In this document: positions 51,493 through 61,494 of the stretch, one piece after another
Layout: every line of letters starts with the position of its first letter
Position numbering within the stretch: position 1 is the first letter of the stretch
Assembly: GCF_013375155.1 (NCBI RefSeq)
Contig: NZ_JABXOF010000001.1
Span: 372,001 to 436,000 of the forward strand
DNA length: 64,000 bases
Direction of reading: 5' to 3'
Source: Serratia ureilytica
Lineage (GTDB): Bacteria; Pseudomonadota; Gammaproteobacteria; Enterobacterales; Enterobacteriaceae
Notes under the pieces: model-generated
What the model was told of the DNA's origin: nothing
The model's database searches: none
The model's input: only the letters and a program-made list of their open reading frames with translations
Made by a program: the position numbers and the translations under genes

Positions 51493-51628
51493 CGGTACGC
51501 GCGTTGCGCTTTTCCCGCCGAGCAATATCTTAATTAGTGAATTAAGCCGCATTGATCGTGGCGTATCGGGTGAATATTCCGTAAGCTATGCGCCTTTTCG
51601 CGTTTTGAATATTGTGAGGCTGGTTATT

Positions 51629-52108
51629 ATGGATTCACTCATTGTCCCCGATTTGGCGCTGTTGCGGCGCTGGCTGGATCAGTCGGGCATTTCTTTCTTT
51701 GAGTGCGATTCCTGCCAGGCGCTGCACCTGCCGCACATGCAGAACTTCGACGGCGTGTTCGACGCCAAGATAGATCTGGTGGACAACGTCATTCTGTTCT
51801 CCGCGCTGGCCGAGGTGAAGCCGACCGCGCTGATCCCGCTGGTGGCGGATCTGAGCCAGATCAACGCCAGCTCGCTGACCATCAAGGCCTTTGTCGACAT
51901 TCAGGACGACAACCTGCCGAAGCTGATCGTCTGCCAGTCGCTGAGCGTGGCGGTCGGCATCACCTACGAGCAGTTCACCCACTTCATGCAGCAGGGCGAA
52001 GAGCAGGTCTCGATGGTCATCCTCGAGGCGCGGGCGAACGATCTGCTGTTTATGGGGGACGAAGAAGAGATCCCCGCTGGCGCCGTGCGTCAGCCGATGC
52101 TGCACTGA
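51629..52108 (+). CDS. ybjN: YbjN family protein
   Basis: 159 residues from the ATG at 51629; a TTG upstream is not used. Very close to E. coli YbjN through the middle (FFECDSCQALHLPHMQNFDG, DDNLPKLIVCQSLSV). Known in E. coli as a multicopy suppressor affecting motility and stress; biochemical role unclear. Confidence 0.92.
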   Translation: MDSLIVPDLALLRRWLDQSGISFFECDSCQALHLPHMQNFDGVFDAKIDLVDNVILFSALAEVKPTALIPLVADLSQINASSLTIKAFVDIQDDNLPKLIVCQSLSVAVGITYEQFTHFMQQGEEQVSMVILEARANDLLFMGDEEEIPAGAVRQPMLH

Positions 52109-52514
52109 TCCTCGCTGTACCTTAAGCATGCCGTCGCTCCGGCGGCATGCTGCCGTGACTCCCCTCCGCAATTAAATATTCTGCACTTTGGCCTCTGCCG
52201 CCCGATCTTTCTCGGCTTTTACGCCGTTAATGCCGTATCACATAGAGAAAAATTGCATAAAAAATCGATAAATAGCGTTTTTTACCCTGGGGGCTGGCGG
52301 GTTGCGATGCCAGCGGCTATGCTGCTGATTCTGCAAAGGGCTTGCGATTTCCCTTGTAACCACGCGAGCAGGGCAGTGCAAAAATGCGCATGCAATCATA
52401 TGCATAGCCATTCATTTCGCGGTTGCAACGATTGCGCTCAATCAGGAAAGGTTTTGTATCGCTGCAGATACAAGTTCAATTCTATGATTTACCCTGTTTT
52501 GGAGGAAGTTACGG
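52109..52514 (+). promoter_or_regulatory. ybjN-potF intergenic region
   Basis: About 400 bases without a gene. A stem GCATGCCG/CGGCATGC (52127-52150) follows ybjN without a T run. TGTATC-N6-GATACA is a small inverted repeat near 52456-52473, just ahead of potF. No named operator recognised. Confidence 0.45.
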
Positions 52515-53624
52515 ATGGTCACCCAACGTAAAAAGTGGTTATCGGGTGTGGTTGCCGGTCTGTTGATGGCCGCGTCCGTCACGGCGTCAGCCGAAGAGAA
52601 AACGCTGCACGTGTATAACTGGTCCGACTATATCGCGCCGGATACCCTGGCCAAATTCCAGAAAGAAACCGGTATCAAAGTGGTGTACGACGTCTTTGAC
52701 TCCAACGAAGTGTTGGAAGGCAAACTGATGGCGGGCAGCACCGGTTACGATTTGGTGGTCCCTTCATCCAACTTCCTCGAGCGTCAGTCGCAGGCCGGCA
52801 TTTTCGAGCCGCTCGACAAGAGCAAGATCCCCAACTACAAAAATCTCGATCCCGAGATGCTGAAGCTGGTGGCGCATAACGACAAAGACAACAAATACGG
52901 CATCCCTTACATGATGGTGACCACCGGCATCGGCTATAACGTCGACAAGGTGAAGGCGGTACTGGGCAAAGACGCGCCGGTCAACAGCTGGGATCTGATC
53001 TTCAAGCCGGAAAACCTGGAGAAGCTCAAGAGCTGCGGCGTCTCCTTCCTCGATGCGCCGAGCGAGGTCTACGCCACCGTGCTGCATTATCTGGGCAAAG
53101 ATCCCAACAGCACCAACGCGGCGGACTACACCGGCGCGGCCAACGATCTGCTGCTGAAGCTGCGGCCGAACATCCGCTATTTCCACTCTTCTCAGTACAT
53201 CAACGATCTGGCGAACGGTGACATCTGCGTGGCGATCGGCTGGTCCGGCGACGTGATGCAGGCGGCCAACCGCGCCAAAGAGGCGAAGAACGGCGTGAAT
53301 GTGGCCTATGCGATCCCGAAAGAAGGGGCGCTGACCTACTTTGACATGTTCGCCATGCCGGCGGACGCCAAAAGCAAGGACGCCGCCTACCAGTTCCTGA
53401 ACTTCCTGCTCAAGCCGGACGTGATGGCGGACATCAGTAATCACATTTACTACGCCAATGCGGTGAAAGATTCCACGCCGCTGGTGAACGCCGAAGTGCG
53501 CGATAACCCGAACGTCTATCCGCCGGCCGATTTGCGCGCCAAGCTGTTCACGCTCAACGTGCAGTCGCCGAAGCTGGACCGTGTCATTACCCGCGCATGG
53601 ACTAAAGTTAAAAGCGGGAAGTGA
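52515..53624 (+). CDS. potF: PotF, putrescine-binding periplasmic protein
   Basis: 369 residues. Signal peptide ending VTASAEE near residue 26. The mature start LHVYNWSDYIAPDTL and YDVFDSNEVLEGK, with acidic polyamine ligands, are typical of PotF. First gene of the putrescine ABC importer; GGAGGA ribosome site. Confidence 0.95.
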   Translation: MVTQRKKWLSGVVAGLLMAASVTASAEEKTLHVYNWSDYIAPDTLAKFQKETGIKVVYDVFDSNEVLEGKLMAGSTGYDLVVPSSNFLERQSQAGIFEPLDKSKIPNYKNLDPEMLKLVAHNDKDNKYGIPYMMVTTGIGYNVDKVKAVLGKDAPVNSWDLIFKPENLEKLKSCGVSFLDAPSEVYATVLHYLGKDPNSTNAADYTGAANDLLLKLRPNIRYFHSSQYINDLANGDICVAIGWSGDVMQAANRAKEAKNGVNVAYAIPKEGALTYFDMFAMPADAKSKDAAYQFLNFLLKPDVMADISNHIYYANAVKDSTPLVNAEVRDNPNVYPPADLRAKLFTLNVQSPKLDRVITRAWTKVKSGK

Positions 53625-53744
53625 TGATGGGGGAGCCCCCCATCGTCGGTAAACCGGCAGGCGGGTGTTCCCCGCCTGCATTGCCGTTTTGGGCCACGGC
53701 GCTCGCCGTGGTTTTGTGCCGCTTTACGCCGGAGAGCACCCCGA

Positions 53745-54878
53745 TTGAACGACGCTATTCCTCGTCCTCAAGCCAAGTCGCAGAAGGTTTTCACCCCTCT
53801 GCTGGAAATCCGTAACCTCACCAAAACCTTCGACGGGCAGAATGCGGTCGAAGACGTCAGCCTCACCATCTATAAGGGTGAGATCTTTGCGCTGCTTGGC
53901 CCGTCCGGCTGCGGCAAGTCCACCTTGCTGCGCATGCTGGCCGGTTTTGAACCGCCGACGGAAGGGCAGATCGTGCTCGACGGGCAGGATATGTCGCATG
54001 TGCCGCCGTACCAGCGGCCGATCAATATGATGTTTCAGTCGTACGCGCTGTTCCCGCACATGACCGTGGAGCAGAACATCGCGTTTGGCCTTAAGCAGGA
54101 CAAAATGCCGCGGGCGGAGATCGCCGAACGGGTGGCGGAAATGCTGGCGCTGGTGCACATGCAGGAGTATGCCAAGCGCAAACCGCACCAGCTTTCCGGC
54201 GGCCAACGGCAGCGGGTGGCGCTGGCGCGCAGCCTGGCCAAGCGGCCGAAGCTGCTGCTGCTGGATGAGCCCATGGGCGCGCTGGACAAGAAGTTGCGCG
54301 ACCGCATGCAGCTGGAAGTGACCGACATTCTCGAGCGCGTCGGCGTGACCTGCGTGATGGTGACGCACGATCAGGAAGAAGCGATGACCATGGCGGGGCG
54401 CATCGCCATCATGAACCGCGGCAAGTTCGTGCAGATCGGCGAGCCGGAAGAGATCTACGAGCATCCGAACAGCCGCTTCAGCGCCGAATTTATCGGTTCG
54501 GTCAACGTCTTCGACTGCGTGCTGCAAGAGCGCCACGACGATGCGCTGATCCTGCAAAGCCCGGGGTTGCGCCATGCGATCAAAGTGGATCCGGACGCCT
54601 CGGTGGTGGACGGCGTGCCGATCCAGGTCGCGCTGCGGCCGGAAAAGATCCTGCTGTGCGAACAAGTGCCGGAAGACGGCTGCAACTTCGCGGTGGGGGA
54701 AGTGGCGCACATTTCCTATCTGGGCGATCTGTCCATCTACCACGTGAAGCTGCATAGCGGGCAGATCATCAGCGCCCAGCTGCAAAACGGCCATCGTTTC
54801 CGCAAGGGGATGCCCACCTGGGGCGATGAAGTGCGTCTATGTTGGGAAACCGACAGCTGCGTCGTGTTGACGGTGTAG
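53745..54878 (+). CDS. potG: PotG, putrescine importer ATPase
   Basis: 377 residues if the TTG at 53745 is used; this reproduces the E. coli N-terminus [11 protein letters not shown] exactly and has GGAGAG upstream. Walker [10 protein letters not shown] near residue 52, signature [14 protein letters not shown] near residue 150, Walker [13 protein letters not shown], and a C-terminal TOBE domain. Confidence 0.95.
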   Translation: MNDAIPRPQAKSQKVFTPLLEIRNLTKTFDGQNAVEDVSLTIYKGEIFALLGPSGCGKSTLLRMLAGFEPPTEGQIVLDGQDMSHVPPYQRPINMMFQSYALFPHMTVEQNIAFGLKQDKMPRAEIAERVAEMLALVHMQEYAKRKPHQLSGGQRQRVALARSLAKRPKLLLLDEPMGALDKKLRDRMQLEVTDILERVGVTCVMVTHDQEEAMTMAGRIAIMNRGKFVQIGEPEEIYEHPNSRFSAEFIGSVNVFDCVLQERHDDALILQSPGLRHAIKVDPDASVVDGVPIQVALRPEKILLCEQVPEDGCNFAVGEVAHISYLGDLSIYHVKLHSGQIISAQLQNGHRFRKGMPTWGDEVRLCWETDSCVVLTV

Positions 54879-54902
54879 TGGATCCGGTGAGGAGTAACCC
54901 GT

Positions 54903-55865
54903 ATGACCCTGCTTTCTGAACGCGCGCCGGAACCGCCGGCCAAAGCGCCCGGCGCCCTCAGGGCGCTGTTCCATCGCTTGCTGATGGCCCATGGCCGCAA
55001 GCTGGTGATCGCGCTGCCGTATTTATGGCTGACGCTGCTGTTTATGCTGCCTTTCCTGATCGTGTTCAAGATCAGCCTGGCGGAGTTGGCGATGGCGGTG
55101 CCGCCCTACACCGAGCTGATGAGCTGGGTGGACGGCAAACTGAACATCGCGCTCAACTTCGCCAACTACCTGCAGCTCACCGACGATCCGCTGTATATCG
55201 ACGCCTATCTGCAGTCGCTGCGCGTGGCGGCGGTTTCGACGTTGTGTTGCCTGATCATCGGCTATCCGCTGGCCTGGACGGTGGCCCACAGCAAGGCGTC
55301 GACCCGCAACATCCTGCTGTTGCTGGTGATCCTGCCTTCCTGGACCTCGTTCCTGATCCGCGTCTATGCCTGGATGGGCATTCTGAAAAACAACGGCACG
55401 CTGAACAACTTTCTGATGTGGTTAGGGGTGATCGACCAGCCGCTGGTGATCCTGCACACCAACCTGGCGGTGTATATCGGCATCGTCTATTCCTACTTGC
55501 CGTTTATGGTGTTGCCGATCTACACGGCGCTGATCCGGCTGGATTACTCGCTGGTGGAGGCGTCGCTGGATCTGGGCGCCCGGCCGCTGAAAACCTTTTT
55601 CAGCGTGATCGTGCCGCTGACGCGCGGCGGCATCATCGCCGGCTCGATGCTGGTGTTCATTCCGGCGGTGGGGGAGTTCGTGATCCCGGAGCTGCTCGGC
55701 GGGCCGGACAGCATCATGATCGGCCGCGTGCTGTGGCAGGAGTTCTTCAATAACCGCGACTGGCCGGTGGCCTCGGCGGTCGCCACCATCATGCTGCTGT
55801 TGCTGATCGTGCCAATATTGTGGTTCCACAAGCACCAGAACAAGGAAATGGGAGGCCAGGCATGA
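54903..55865 (+). CDS. potH: PotH, putrescine importer permease
   Basis: 320 residues with about six membrane helices. The EAA loop that contacts the ATPase reads VEASLDLGARPLKTFFSVIVPLT. Forms the channel with PotI. Its stop overlaps the potI start (ATGA). Confidence 0.95.
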   Translation: MTLLSERAPEPPAKAPGALRALFHRLLMAHGRKLVIALPYLWLTLLFMLPFLIVFKISLAELAMAVPPYTELMSWVDGKLNIALNFANYLQLTDDPLYIDAYLQSLRVAAVSTLCCLIIGYPLAWTVAHSKASTRNILLLLVILPSWTSFLIRVYAWMGILKNNGTLNNFLMWLGVIDQPLVILHTNLAVYIGIVYSYLPFMVLPIYTALIRLDYSLVEASLDLGARPLKTFFSVIVPLTRGGIIAGSMLVFIPAVGEFVIPELLGGPDSIMIGRVLWQEFFNNRDWPVASAVATIMLLLLIVPILWFHKHQNKEMGGQA

Positions 55866-56707
55866 ACAACTTGCCGGTAGTACGTTCACCGTGGCGCATC
55901 GCCATCCTGACTGTCGGCTTTACCTTCCTGTATGCGCCGATGCTGATGCTGGTGATTTACTCCTTCAACAGCTCCAAGCTGGTGACGGTGTGGGCCGGCT
56001 GGTCCACGCGCTGGTATACCGAACTGTTTCACGATTCGGCGATGATTAGCGCGGTGGGGCTCAGCCTGACCATCGCCGCCGCCGCCGCCACTGCCGCGGT
56101 GGTGCTGGGCGCCATCGCCGCGGTGGTGATGGTGCGTTTCGGCCGTTTTCGCGGCTCGACCGGCTTCGCGTTTATGCTGACCGCGCCGCTGGTGATGCCG
56201 GACGTGATCACCGGCCTGTCGTTGCTGCTGCTGTTCGTGGCGATGGGGCACGCCTTCGGTTGGCCGTCGGAACGCGGCATGTTCACCATTTGGCTGGCGC
56301 ATGTCACCTTCTGTACCGCTTATGTGGCGGTGGTGATCAGTTCGCGCCTGCGCGAGGTGGATCGCTCAATTGAAGAGGCGGCGATGGACTTGGGGGCGCC
56401 GCCGCTGAAGGTGTTTTTCGTCATCACCTTGCCGATGATTGCGCCGGCGCTGATCTCCGGCTGGATGCTGGCGTTTACCCTGTCGCTGGACGATCTGGTG
56501 ATCGCCAGTTTCGTCTCCGGCCCGGGCGCCACCACGTTGCCGATGCTGGTGTTCTCCAGCGTGCGCATGGGGGTGAATCCGGAAATTAACGCGCTGGCCA
56601 GCCTGATCCTGCTGGTGGTGGGCATTCTCGGCCTGATCGCCTGGTGGTTTATGGCGCGCTCGGAAAAACAACGATCGCGTGAATTGCAGCGGGCGGCCCG
56701 TAGCTGA
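55862..56707 (+). CDS. potI: PotI, putrescine importer permease
   Basis: 281 residues, the E. coli length, from the ATG at 55862. Six membrane helices; EAA loop IEEAAMDLGAPPLKVFFVI. Last gene of potFGHI. Confidence 0.95.
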   Translation: MNNLPVVRSPWRIAILTVGFTFLYAPMLMLVIYSFNSSKLVTVWAGWSTRWYTELFHDSAMISAVGLSLTIAAAAATAAVVLGAIAAVVMVRFGRFRGSTGFAFMLTAPLVMPDVITGLSLLLLFVAMGHAFGWPSERGMFTIWLAHVTFCTAYVAVVISSRLREVDRSIEEAAMDLGAPPLKVFFVITLPMIAPALISGWMLAFTLSLDDLVIASFVSGPGATTLPMLVFSSVRMGVNPEINALASLILLVVGILGLIAWWFMARSEKQRSRELQRAARS

Positions 56708-56868
56708 ATCGTAACAAACCTGCTATTTTTGCAATCAATAAGTATTGCAACTAACTACCTGACTTTACATGCGCCATTTGAATGGCTCCAATGAATTTCA
56801 CACTGCCGCCAACAACGCGGCAATGTGAAAGGCGAAGGGGCTGTGGCGCGTCGTAGCGGAACACGGAT

Positions 56869-57348
56869 ATGTCAGACATGCTGAAAAGCGGGCAGGGAAT
56901 AAGATCGACTTCGGATGCGCCGGTGCCGGTGATGGTGGCGGGCACCGCCATGGTGGCGATCAAGTGTATCAGCGTGGTGCTGCTGCTGGGTGAGCTGGGC
57001 GTCGACGGCACGAAGGAGTTTGTCAGCACCAGCGCGCAGGCGTGGGATTCCACCTTTATCTTTCTGGCCGGGCTGATGCTGCTGTGCCTGCAAATCAGCT
57101 GCGGTTTTGCGGTGATGCGCGGCCGCAACTGGGGGCGCTGGGGCTACGTGGCCTGTCAGTGCATCGTGGTGCTTTACCTGCTGTTGGCCACCATCGGCAG
57201 CGTCTTCCCCGAGGTATTCACCGTGGAAGGGGAAACCAGCGGCCAAATCCTGCACGTTCTGATCCTGCAAAAGATCCCCGACGCGGTGATCCTGGCGCTG
57301 CTGTTCGTCCCCACCGCCAGCCGCCGCTTCTTCACCGCGCGCAAGTGA
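56869..57348 (+). CDS. ybjO: YbjO family inner-membrane protein
   Basis: 159 residues, four predicted membrane segments, DUF2593-type. Between potI and rlmC exactly as in E. coli (YbjO, 162 residues). Function unknown. Confidence 0.87.
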   Translation: MSDMLKSGQGIRSTSDAPVPVMVAGTAMVAIKCISVVLLLGELGVDGTKEFVSTSAQAWDSTFIFLAGLMLLCLQISCGFAVMRGRNWGRWGYVACQCIVVLYLLLATIGSVFPEVFTVEGETSGQILHVLILQKIPDAVILALLFVPTASRRFFTARK

Positions 57349-57416
57349 GATTTTAGGCGCGCGGAGTGGTAAACTCTGCGCCCTTAATTCGTCATCCTGA
57401 ACTTCACGGTATCTTC

Positions 57417-58544
57417 ATGCATTGCGCTTTGTATACGGCGGGCACCTGCCGTTCCTGTCAGTGGCTGGAAAAGCCCTATCCGCAGCAGCTGGCCGACAAA
57501 CAGCATCACCTGCAATCGCTGCTGGCCGGGCGCGACGTCGCGCAGTGGCTGCAGCCGGCGGCGGGGGAGCTGAGCGCATTTCGCAATAAAGCCAAGATGG
57601 TGGTCAGCGGCAGCGTGGAGCGCCCGTTGCTCGGCATGCTGCACCGCGACGGCACGCCGGTCGATCTGAGCGACTGCCCGCTGTATCCTGCCGGCTTTGC
57701 GCCGATGTTTGCGGTGCTGAAAAGCTTCATCGCCCGCGCCGGCCTGACGCCGTATAACGTGGCGCGCAAACGCGGCGAGCTGAAATACCTGCTGCTGACC
57801 GAAAGCACGCTCGACGGCGGCGTGATGCTGCGCTTCGTGCTGCGCTCGGAAACCAAGCTGGCGCAGCTGCGCGCCGCGCTGCCGTGGCTGCAGCAACAGC
57901 TGCCGCAGCTCAAGGTGATCTCCGCCAATATTCAGCCGGTGCATATGGCGATCATGGAAGGGGAGCGCGAGATCGCGCTGACCGATCAGCAGGCGCTGGA
58001 GGAACAGTTCAATCAGGTGCCGCTGTTCATCCGCCCGCAAAGCTTCTTCCAAACCAACCCGCAGGTGGCCGCCGATCTGTATGCCACCGCCCGCGACTGG
58101 GTGCGCGCGCTGGGTATCGACAGCATGTGGGATCTGTTTTGCGGCGTCGGCGGTTTCGGTCTGCACTGCGCGCAGCCGCAAACTCGCCTGACCGGCATCG
58201 AAATCAGCGCGGAAGCGATCGCCTGCGCGCGCCAGTCGGCGCAGCGATTGGGGTTGCTGCAGATCGATTTTCAGGCGCTCGATTCCACCCGCTTCGCCAC
58301 CGCCGAAGGGCAGGTGCCGCAGTTGGTGTTGGTCAACCCGCCGCGCCGCGGCATCGGCCAGGCGCTGTGCGATTATTTGAGCCGGATGGCGCCGGATTAC
58401 ATTCTGTATTCCAGCTGCAACGCCGAGAGCATGGCGAAAGATATCGAGATGTTGCCGGGATACCGCATCGAACGGGTGCAGTTGTTCGACATGTTCCCGC
58501 ATACCGCGCACTACGAAGTGTTGACGCTGTTGGTGCGGCGTTAA
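57417..58544 (+). CDS. rlmC: RlmC, 23S rRNA (uracil-747-C5) methyltransferase
   Basis: 375 residues, the same as E. coli RlmC. N-terminal iron-sulfur cysteines in [16 protein letters not shown] and a further one in DCPLYPAG. The SAM site [14 protein letters not shown] is near residue 240 and the catalytic Cys in [12 protein letters not shown] near residue 340. The TAA shares bases with the convergent toxin gene stop. Confidence 0.95.
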   Translation: MHCALYTAGTCRSCQWLEKPYPQQLADKQHHLQSLLAGRDVAQWLQPAAGELSAFRNKAKMVVSGSVERPLLGMLHRDGTPVDLSDCPLYPAGFAPMFAVLKSFIARAGLTPYNVARKRGELKYLLLTESTLDGGVMLRFVLRSETKLAQLRAALPWLQQQLPQLKVISANIQPVHMAIMEGEREIALTDQQALEEQFNQVPLFIRPQSFFQTNPQVAADLYATARDWVRALGIDSMWDLFCGVGGFGLHCAQPQTRLTGIEISAEAIACARQSAQRLGLLQIDFQALDSTRFATAEGQVPQLVLVNPPRRGIGQALCDYLSRMAPDYILYSSCNAESMAKDIEMLPGYRIERVQLFDMFPHTAHYEVLTLLVRR

Positions 58545-58825
58545 AGGCGCTTTTTGGCAGCCGTGTAAGCCGCTGAACGTTCGCGTTTGCCCACAGACAG
58601 GACCAGAACCACGATCTCCGTTTCCATGACGCGATATACCAAACGAAAGCCTGAGGCTCTGAGTTTGATTTTGTAGCAATCGGGCAAACCGGCGAGTTTG
58701 TTGGCGGGGACGTGGGGATTAACCAGCACCGATGCCAGCTTTTTTTTGAACTGTTCCCGGATCACCGGGGACAGTTTTTTAAATTCCTTCAGCGCATGTT
58801 CTTCGAATTCAAGCTTATAAGTCAT
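58541..58825 (-). CDS. RelE/ParE-superfamily toxin
   Basis: 94 residues. Compact basic mRNA-interferase fold: [16 protein letters not shown] at the start, [28 protein letters not shown] near the end, with the catalytic-type Arg/Tyr pair. The ATG lies inside the end of the antitoxin gene (11-base overlap). Its stop overlaps the rlmC stop (TTAA). Cleaves ribosome-bound mRNA in characterised relatives. Confidence 0.9.
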   Translation of the reverse strand: MTYKLEFEEHALKEFKKLSPVIREQFKKKLASVLVNPHVPANKLAGLPDCYKIKLRASGFRLVYRVMETEIVVLVLSVGKRERSAAYTAAKKRL

Positions 58826-59066
58826 CCAAATTGACCTTAATGCGTTTGCCGTTCATCCGTGAACGAACGATTTCAGCGAGTTCGATATCTTCCAGGTATT
58901 CCGCGATCGCCTCCCAGGTTTCCGGAGAGACGTAATATCCCGAAATCTTACCGTTGGTCAGGACGGCGACCGGTTGCCCTTGTGCCTCTTTAAGGGCGGC
59001 GTTGGGCGATTTCTTAAAATCGCTGATGCTGACAGCCGAGTCGGCAAGAATGGGTTGAACCGTCAT
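58815..59066 (-). CDS. Phd/YefM (RelB/StbD-like) antitoxin
   Basis: 83 residues from the ATG at 59066, which has an AAGGAT site. The N-terminal DNA-binding part contains VSISDFKKSPNAAL and VLTNGKISGYYVSPETWEAI; the C-terminal helix (ELAEIVRSRMNGKRIKV) wraps the toxin. A longer in-frame reading runs into artJ and is rejected. Confidence 0.9.
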   Translation of the reverse strand: MTVQPILADSAVSISDFKKSPNAALKEAQGQPVAVLTNGKISGYYVSPETWEAIAEYLEDIELAEIVRSRMNGKRIKVNLDDL

Positions 59067-59081
59067 GATGTTATCCTTGAT

Positions 59082-59105
59082 GCTAAATTTAGTATCAAAT
59101 TTAGC
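59082..59105 (-). promoter_or_regulatory. Toxin-antitoxin operator
   Basis: Inverted repeat with 9-bp arms GCTAAATTT (59082-59090) and AAATTTAGC (59097-59105). The 6-base centre reads GATACT on the minus strand, a plausible -10. It lies just upstream of the antitoxin, as expected for autoregulation by the antitoxin-toxin complex. Confidence 0.8.
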
Positions 59106-59167
59106 ACTAACCGAATGGGGTGGCAATCGGATGGAGCCGCCGAAGGATGGCGACTCCACATGCGGAC

Positions 59168-59902
59168 TTACTGCGGGAACCATTTGTCGTTGATGGCCTT
59201 GTAGGTGCCGTCGGTCTTGATGGCGTCCAGCGCGGCGTTCAGCTTGGCCAGTAGCGCCTGATTGTCCGGACGCACCGCGATGCCGAGGCCGGTGCCGAAG
59301 TATTGCGCATCGGTGATATGTTCGCCGACCGGCGCCAGCTGCGGGTTGGTTTTCAGCCACTCGTTCACTACGGCGGTATCGCCGAAGACGCCGTCGATAC
59401 GGCCGTTTTTCAGCTCCAGAATAGCGTTCTGGTAGCTGTCGTAAGAGACAGTGTTAATCTCCGGGTGTTTGTCCTGCATGTATTTCTGGTGGGTGGTGCC
59501 GTTTTCCATGCCGAGCTTTTTGCCTTTCAGATCCGCCAGCGAGCTGAACTTGCCTTTTTGCGCGATCACAATCGCCGAGTTGGCATAGTAAGGTTGGGTG
59601 AAGGCGACCTGTTTGCTGCGCTCCGGCGTGATATCCATACCGGAAATCACCGCATCGTATTTTTTGAATTTCAGCGCGGCGATCAGGCTGTCGAACGCCT
59701 GATTGGTGAAAGTGCACTGCGCCTGCATCTGTTTGCACAACGCGTTGGCCAAGTCGATATCGAAGCCGACGATCTGGTTGTTGGCGTCCAGCGATTCGAA
59801 CGGCGGGTAGGTGGCGGAGGCGGCGAAGCGGATAGTCTCGGCCGCGGTGGCGTTAAAGGTCATTCCGGCCAACATCGTCGCGGCAAGCAGCAGTTTTTTC
59901 AT
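59168..59902 (-). CDS. artJ: ArtJ, arginine-binding periplasmic protein
   Basis: 244 residues from the ATG at 59902. Signal peptide ending ATAAE. Class 3 solute-binding fold: YPPFESLDANNQIVGFDIDLANALC and GMDITPERSKQVAFTQPYY. Paralogue of artI in the same window. Transcribed alone behind tandem ArgR boxes. Confidence 0.93.
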   Translation of the reverse strand: MKKLLLAATMLAGMTFNATAAETIRFAASATYPPFESLDANNQIVGFDIDLANALCKQMQAQCTFTNQAFDSLIAALKFKKYDAVISGMDITPERSKQVAFTQPYYANSAIVIAQKGKFSSLADLKGKKLGMENGTTHQKYMQDKHPEINTVSYDSYQNAILELKNGRIDGVFGDTAVVNEWLKTNPQLAPVGEHITDAQYFGTGLGIAVRPDNQALLAKLNAALDAIKTDGTYKAINDKWFPQ

Positions 59903-60011
59903 GCGTAGAGCTCCTGTCTGGATCCTGAAAGTGATTATTTCGCTATCGTTTGTTTTTACTGGTAATCGCCAGAGGTTTTTGCGAGGACACCTGCTGATAA
60001 CCCTGCCACTG

Positions 60012-60050
60012 AGTGAATTAAAATGCAATATAAATGATTAAATATTGCAA
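60012..60050 (-). promoter_or_regulatory. Tandem ArgR (ARG) boxes upstream of artJ
   Basis: Two 18-bp boxes, 60012-60029 and 60033-60050, separated by exactly 3 bases, the known spacing for an ArgR hexamer. Both fit the consensus TGAAT-AT rich-ATTCA closely (AGTGAATTAAAATGCAAT is the first). About 110 bases upstream of the artJ start. E. coli artJ is known to be ArgR-repressed. Confidence 0.88.
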
Positions 60051-60055
60051 TGGGG

Positions 60056-60085
60056 ATAAAAAAAGCCCCGCGCAATGGCGGGGCT
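60056..60085 (-). terminator. Terminator of artPIQM
   Basis: Minus-strand stem (60079-60085 with 60064-60070) followed by seven T. It ends the artP-I-Q-M transcript just before the artJ control region. Confidence 0.9.
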
Positions 60086-60100
60086 GGAGAGGGGATGGCT

Positions 60101-60769
60101 TCAGTTGCGGCGCTCAAACGCCAACGCGCGGCGCTCCACCAGCCGCATCAGCAGAGTCAGCAGGCCGTTGACGCACAGATACACCAGACCTGCGGCGCCG
60201 AACACCATCACGTCGTAGGTACGGCCGTACATCAGCTGGCTATAGCCCATCACTTCCATCAGCGTGATGGTGTAGGCCAGCGACGTGCTTTTGAACACCA
60301 GCACCACTTCGTTGGAGTAAGATGACAGCGCGCGCTTGAAGGCGAACGGCAGCAGAATGCGCAGCGTCTGCCGGCGCGACATGCCAAGCGCTTCGCACGA
60401 CTGCCATTGTCCGGCGGGGATGGCGCGCACCGCGCCGTAGAACAGCTGCGTGGTATACGCCGCGCTGTTCAGCGCCAGCGCAATCATCGCGCACAGCCAG
60501 GGCTGCGACAGCAGGTTCCACAGCCACGGGTAGTCGCGGATCGCCGGAAACTGACCGGGGCCGTAGTAGATCAGGAAGATCTGCACCAGCAGCGGTGTGC
60601 CGGTGAACAGCGTCACATAGGCCTGGACCAGCGGCGTCAGAACCGGCGTTTTCAGCGTCAGGATCACCGTCAGCAGCAGCGACAGCAGCAGCGCGACCAG
60701 CAGCGCGGCGACGGTTAGCGTCAGGCTGGTATGCAGCCCTTTGAGGATTTCCGGTAAATATTCAATCAT
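60101..60769 (-). CDS. artM: ArtM, arginine importer permease
   Basis: 222 residues, five membrane helices, HisM/GlnP type. Begins [19 protein letters not shown]; the ATPase-contact loop includes SCEALGMSRRQTLRILLP. The ATG overlaps the artQ stop (ATGA). Confidence 0.95.
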   Translation of the reverse strand: MIEYLPEILKGLHTSLTLTVAALLVALLLSLLLTVILTLKTPVLTPLVQAYVTLFTGTPLLVQIFLIYYGPGQFPAIRDYPWLWNLLSQPWLCAMIALALNSAAYTTQLFYGAVRAIPAGQWQSCEALGMSRRQTLRILLPFAFKRALSSYSNEVVLVFKSTSLAYTITLMEVMGYSQLMYGRTYDVMVFGAAGLVYLCVNGLLTLLMRLVERRALAFERRN

Positions 60770-61485
60770 CAGACCGGCCCCCGCTCAAAGCGCGTGGCGC
60801 GCAGTTCAATGCGCTTGATGACGTATTGGCTGAACAGCGTCACCAGCAGGTAGATGGCCGCCGCGATCACGTACCAGGTAAAGGGTTCCTGGGTGCGGGT
60901 GGCGATGCTTTTGGTTTGCAACATCAGGTCGTTCACGCTGATCAGCGACACCAGCGCGGTGTCTTTCAGCAGCACCAGCCACTGATTGCCGAGGCCGGGC
61001 AGGGCATGGCGCCACATCTGCGGCATGATCAGGCGAAAGAAGATCGCCGCTTTGCCGAGACCCAGCGCCTGGCCGGATTCCCACTGCCCCTGCGGCACCG
61101 CTTTGAGCGCGCCGCGCAGCGTCTGCGAGGCGTAGGCGGAATAGAGCAAGGCCAGGGCGATCACCCCGCACAGGAACGGGCTGACTTCGAAATTATCGAT
61201 CGCCAGCTGAATCGGCAACTGGAACAGACCGAGGTTAAGGGTAAAGCCGTCGGAGAGCATCAGCAGCAGCTGCGACGAGCCGAAATAGATAAACAGCACC
61301 ACCAGGATTTCCGGCAGGCCGCGCAGCACGGTCACCCAGGCGGTGCCGAGCCAGCTGACGGCTTTCCAGCGGGACGATTCCCATACGGCGAACAGCATCG
61401 CCAGAATCAGCCCGAGGATCAGGGCGCAAACGGCAAGGCCGACGGTCATGCCGGCGGCGCTTGCTAAAGGTTGTAATTCATTCAT
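60769..61485 (-). CDS. artQ: ArtQ, arginine importer permease
   Basis: 238 residues with five membrane helices. Begins [19 protein letters not shown]; contact loop [20 protein letters not shown]. Partner of ArtM. It lies 9 bases after artI. Confidence 0.95.
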   Translation of the reverse strand: MNELQPLASAAGMTVGLAVCALILGLILAMLFAVWESSRWKAVSWLGTAWVTVLRGLPEILVVLFIYFGSSQLLLMLSDGFTLNLGLFQLPIQLAIDNFEVSPFLCGVIALALLYSAYASQTLRGALKAVPQGQWESGQALGLGKAAIFFRLIMPQMWRHALPGLGNQWLVLLKDTALVSLISVNDLMLQTKSIATRTQEPFTWYVIAAAIYLLVTLFSQYVIKRIELRATRFERGPV

Positions 61486-61494
61486 CGGGGCGTA

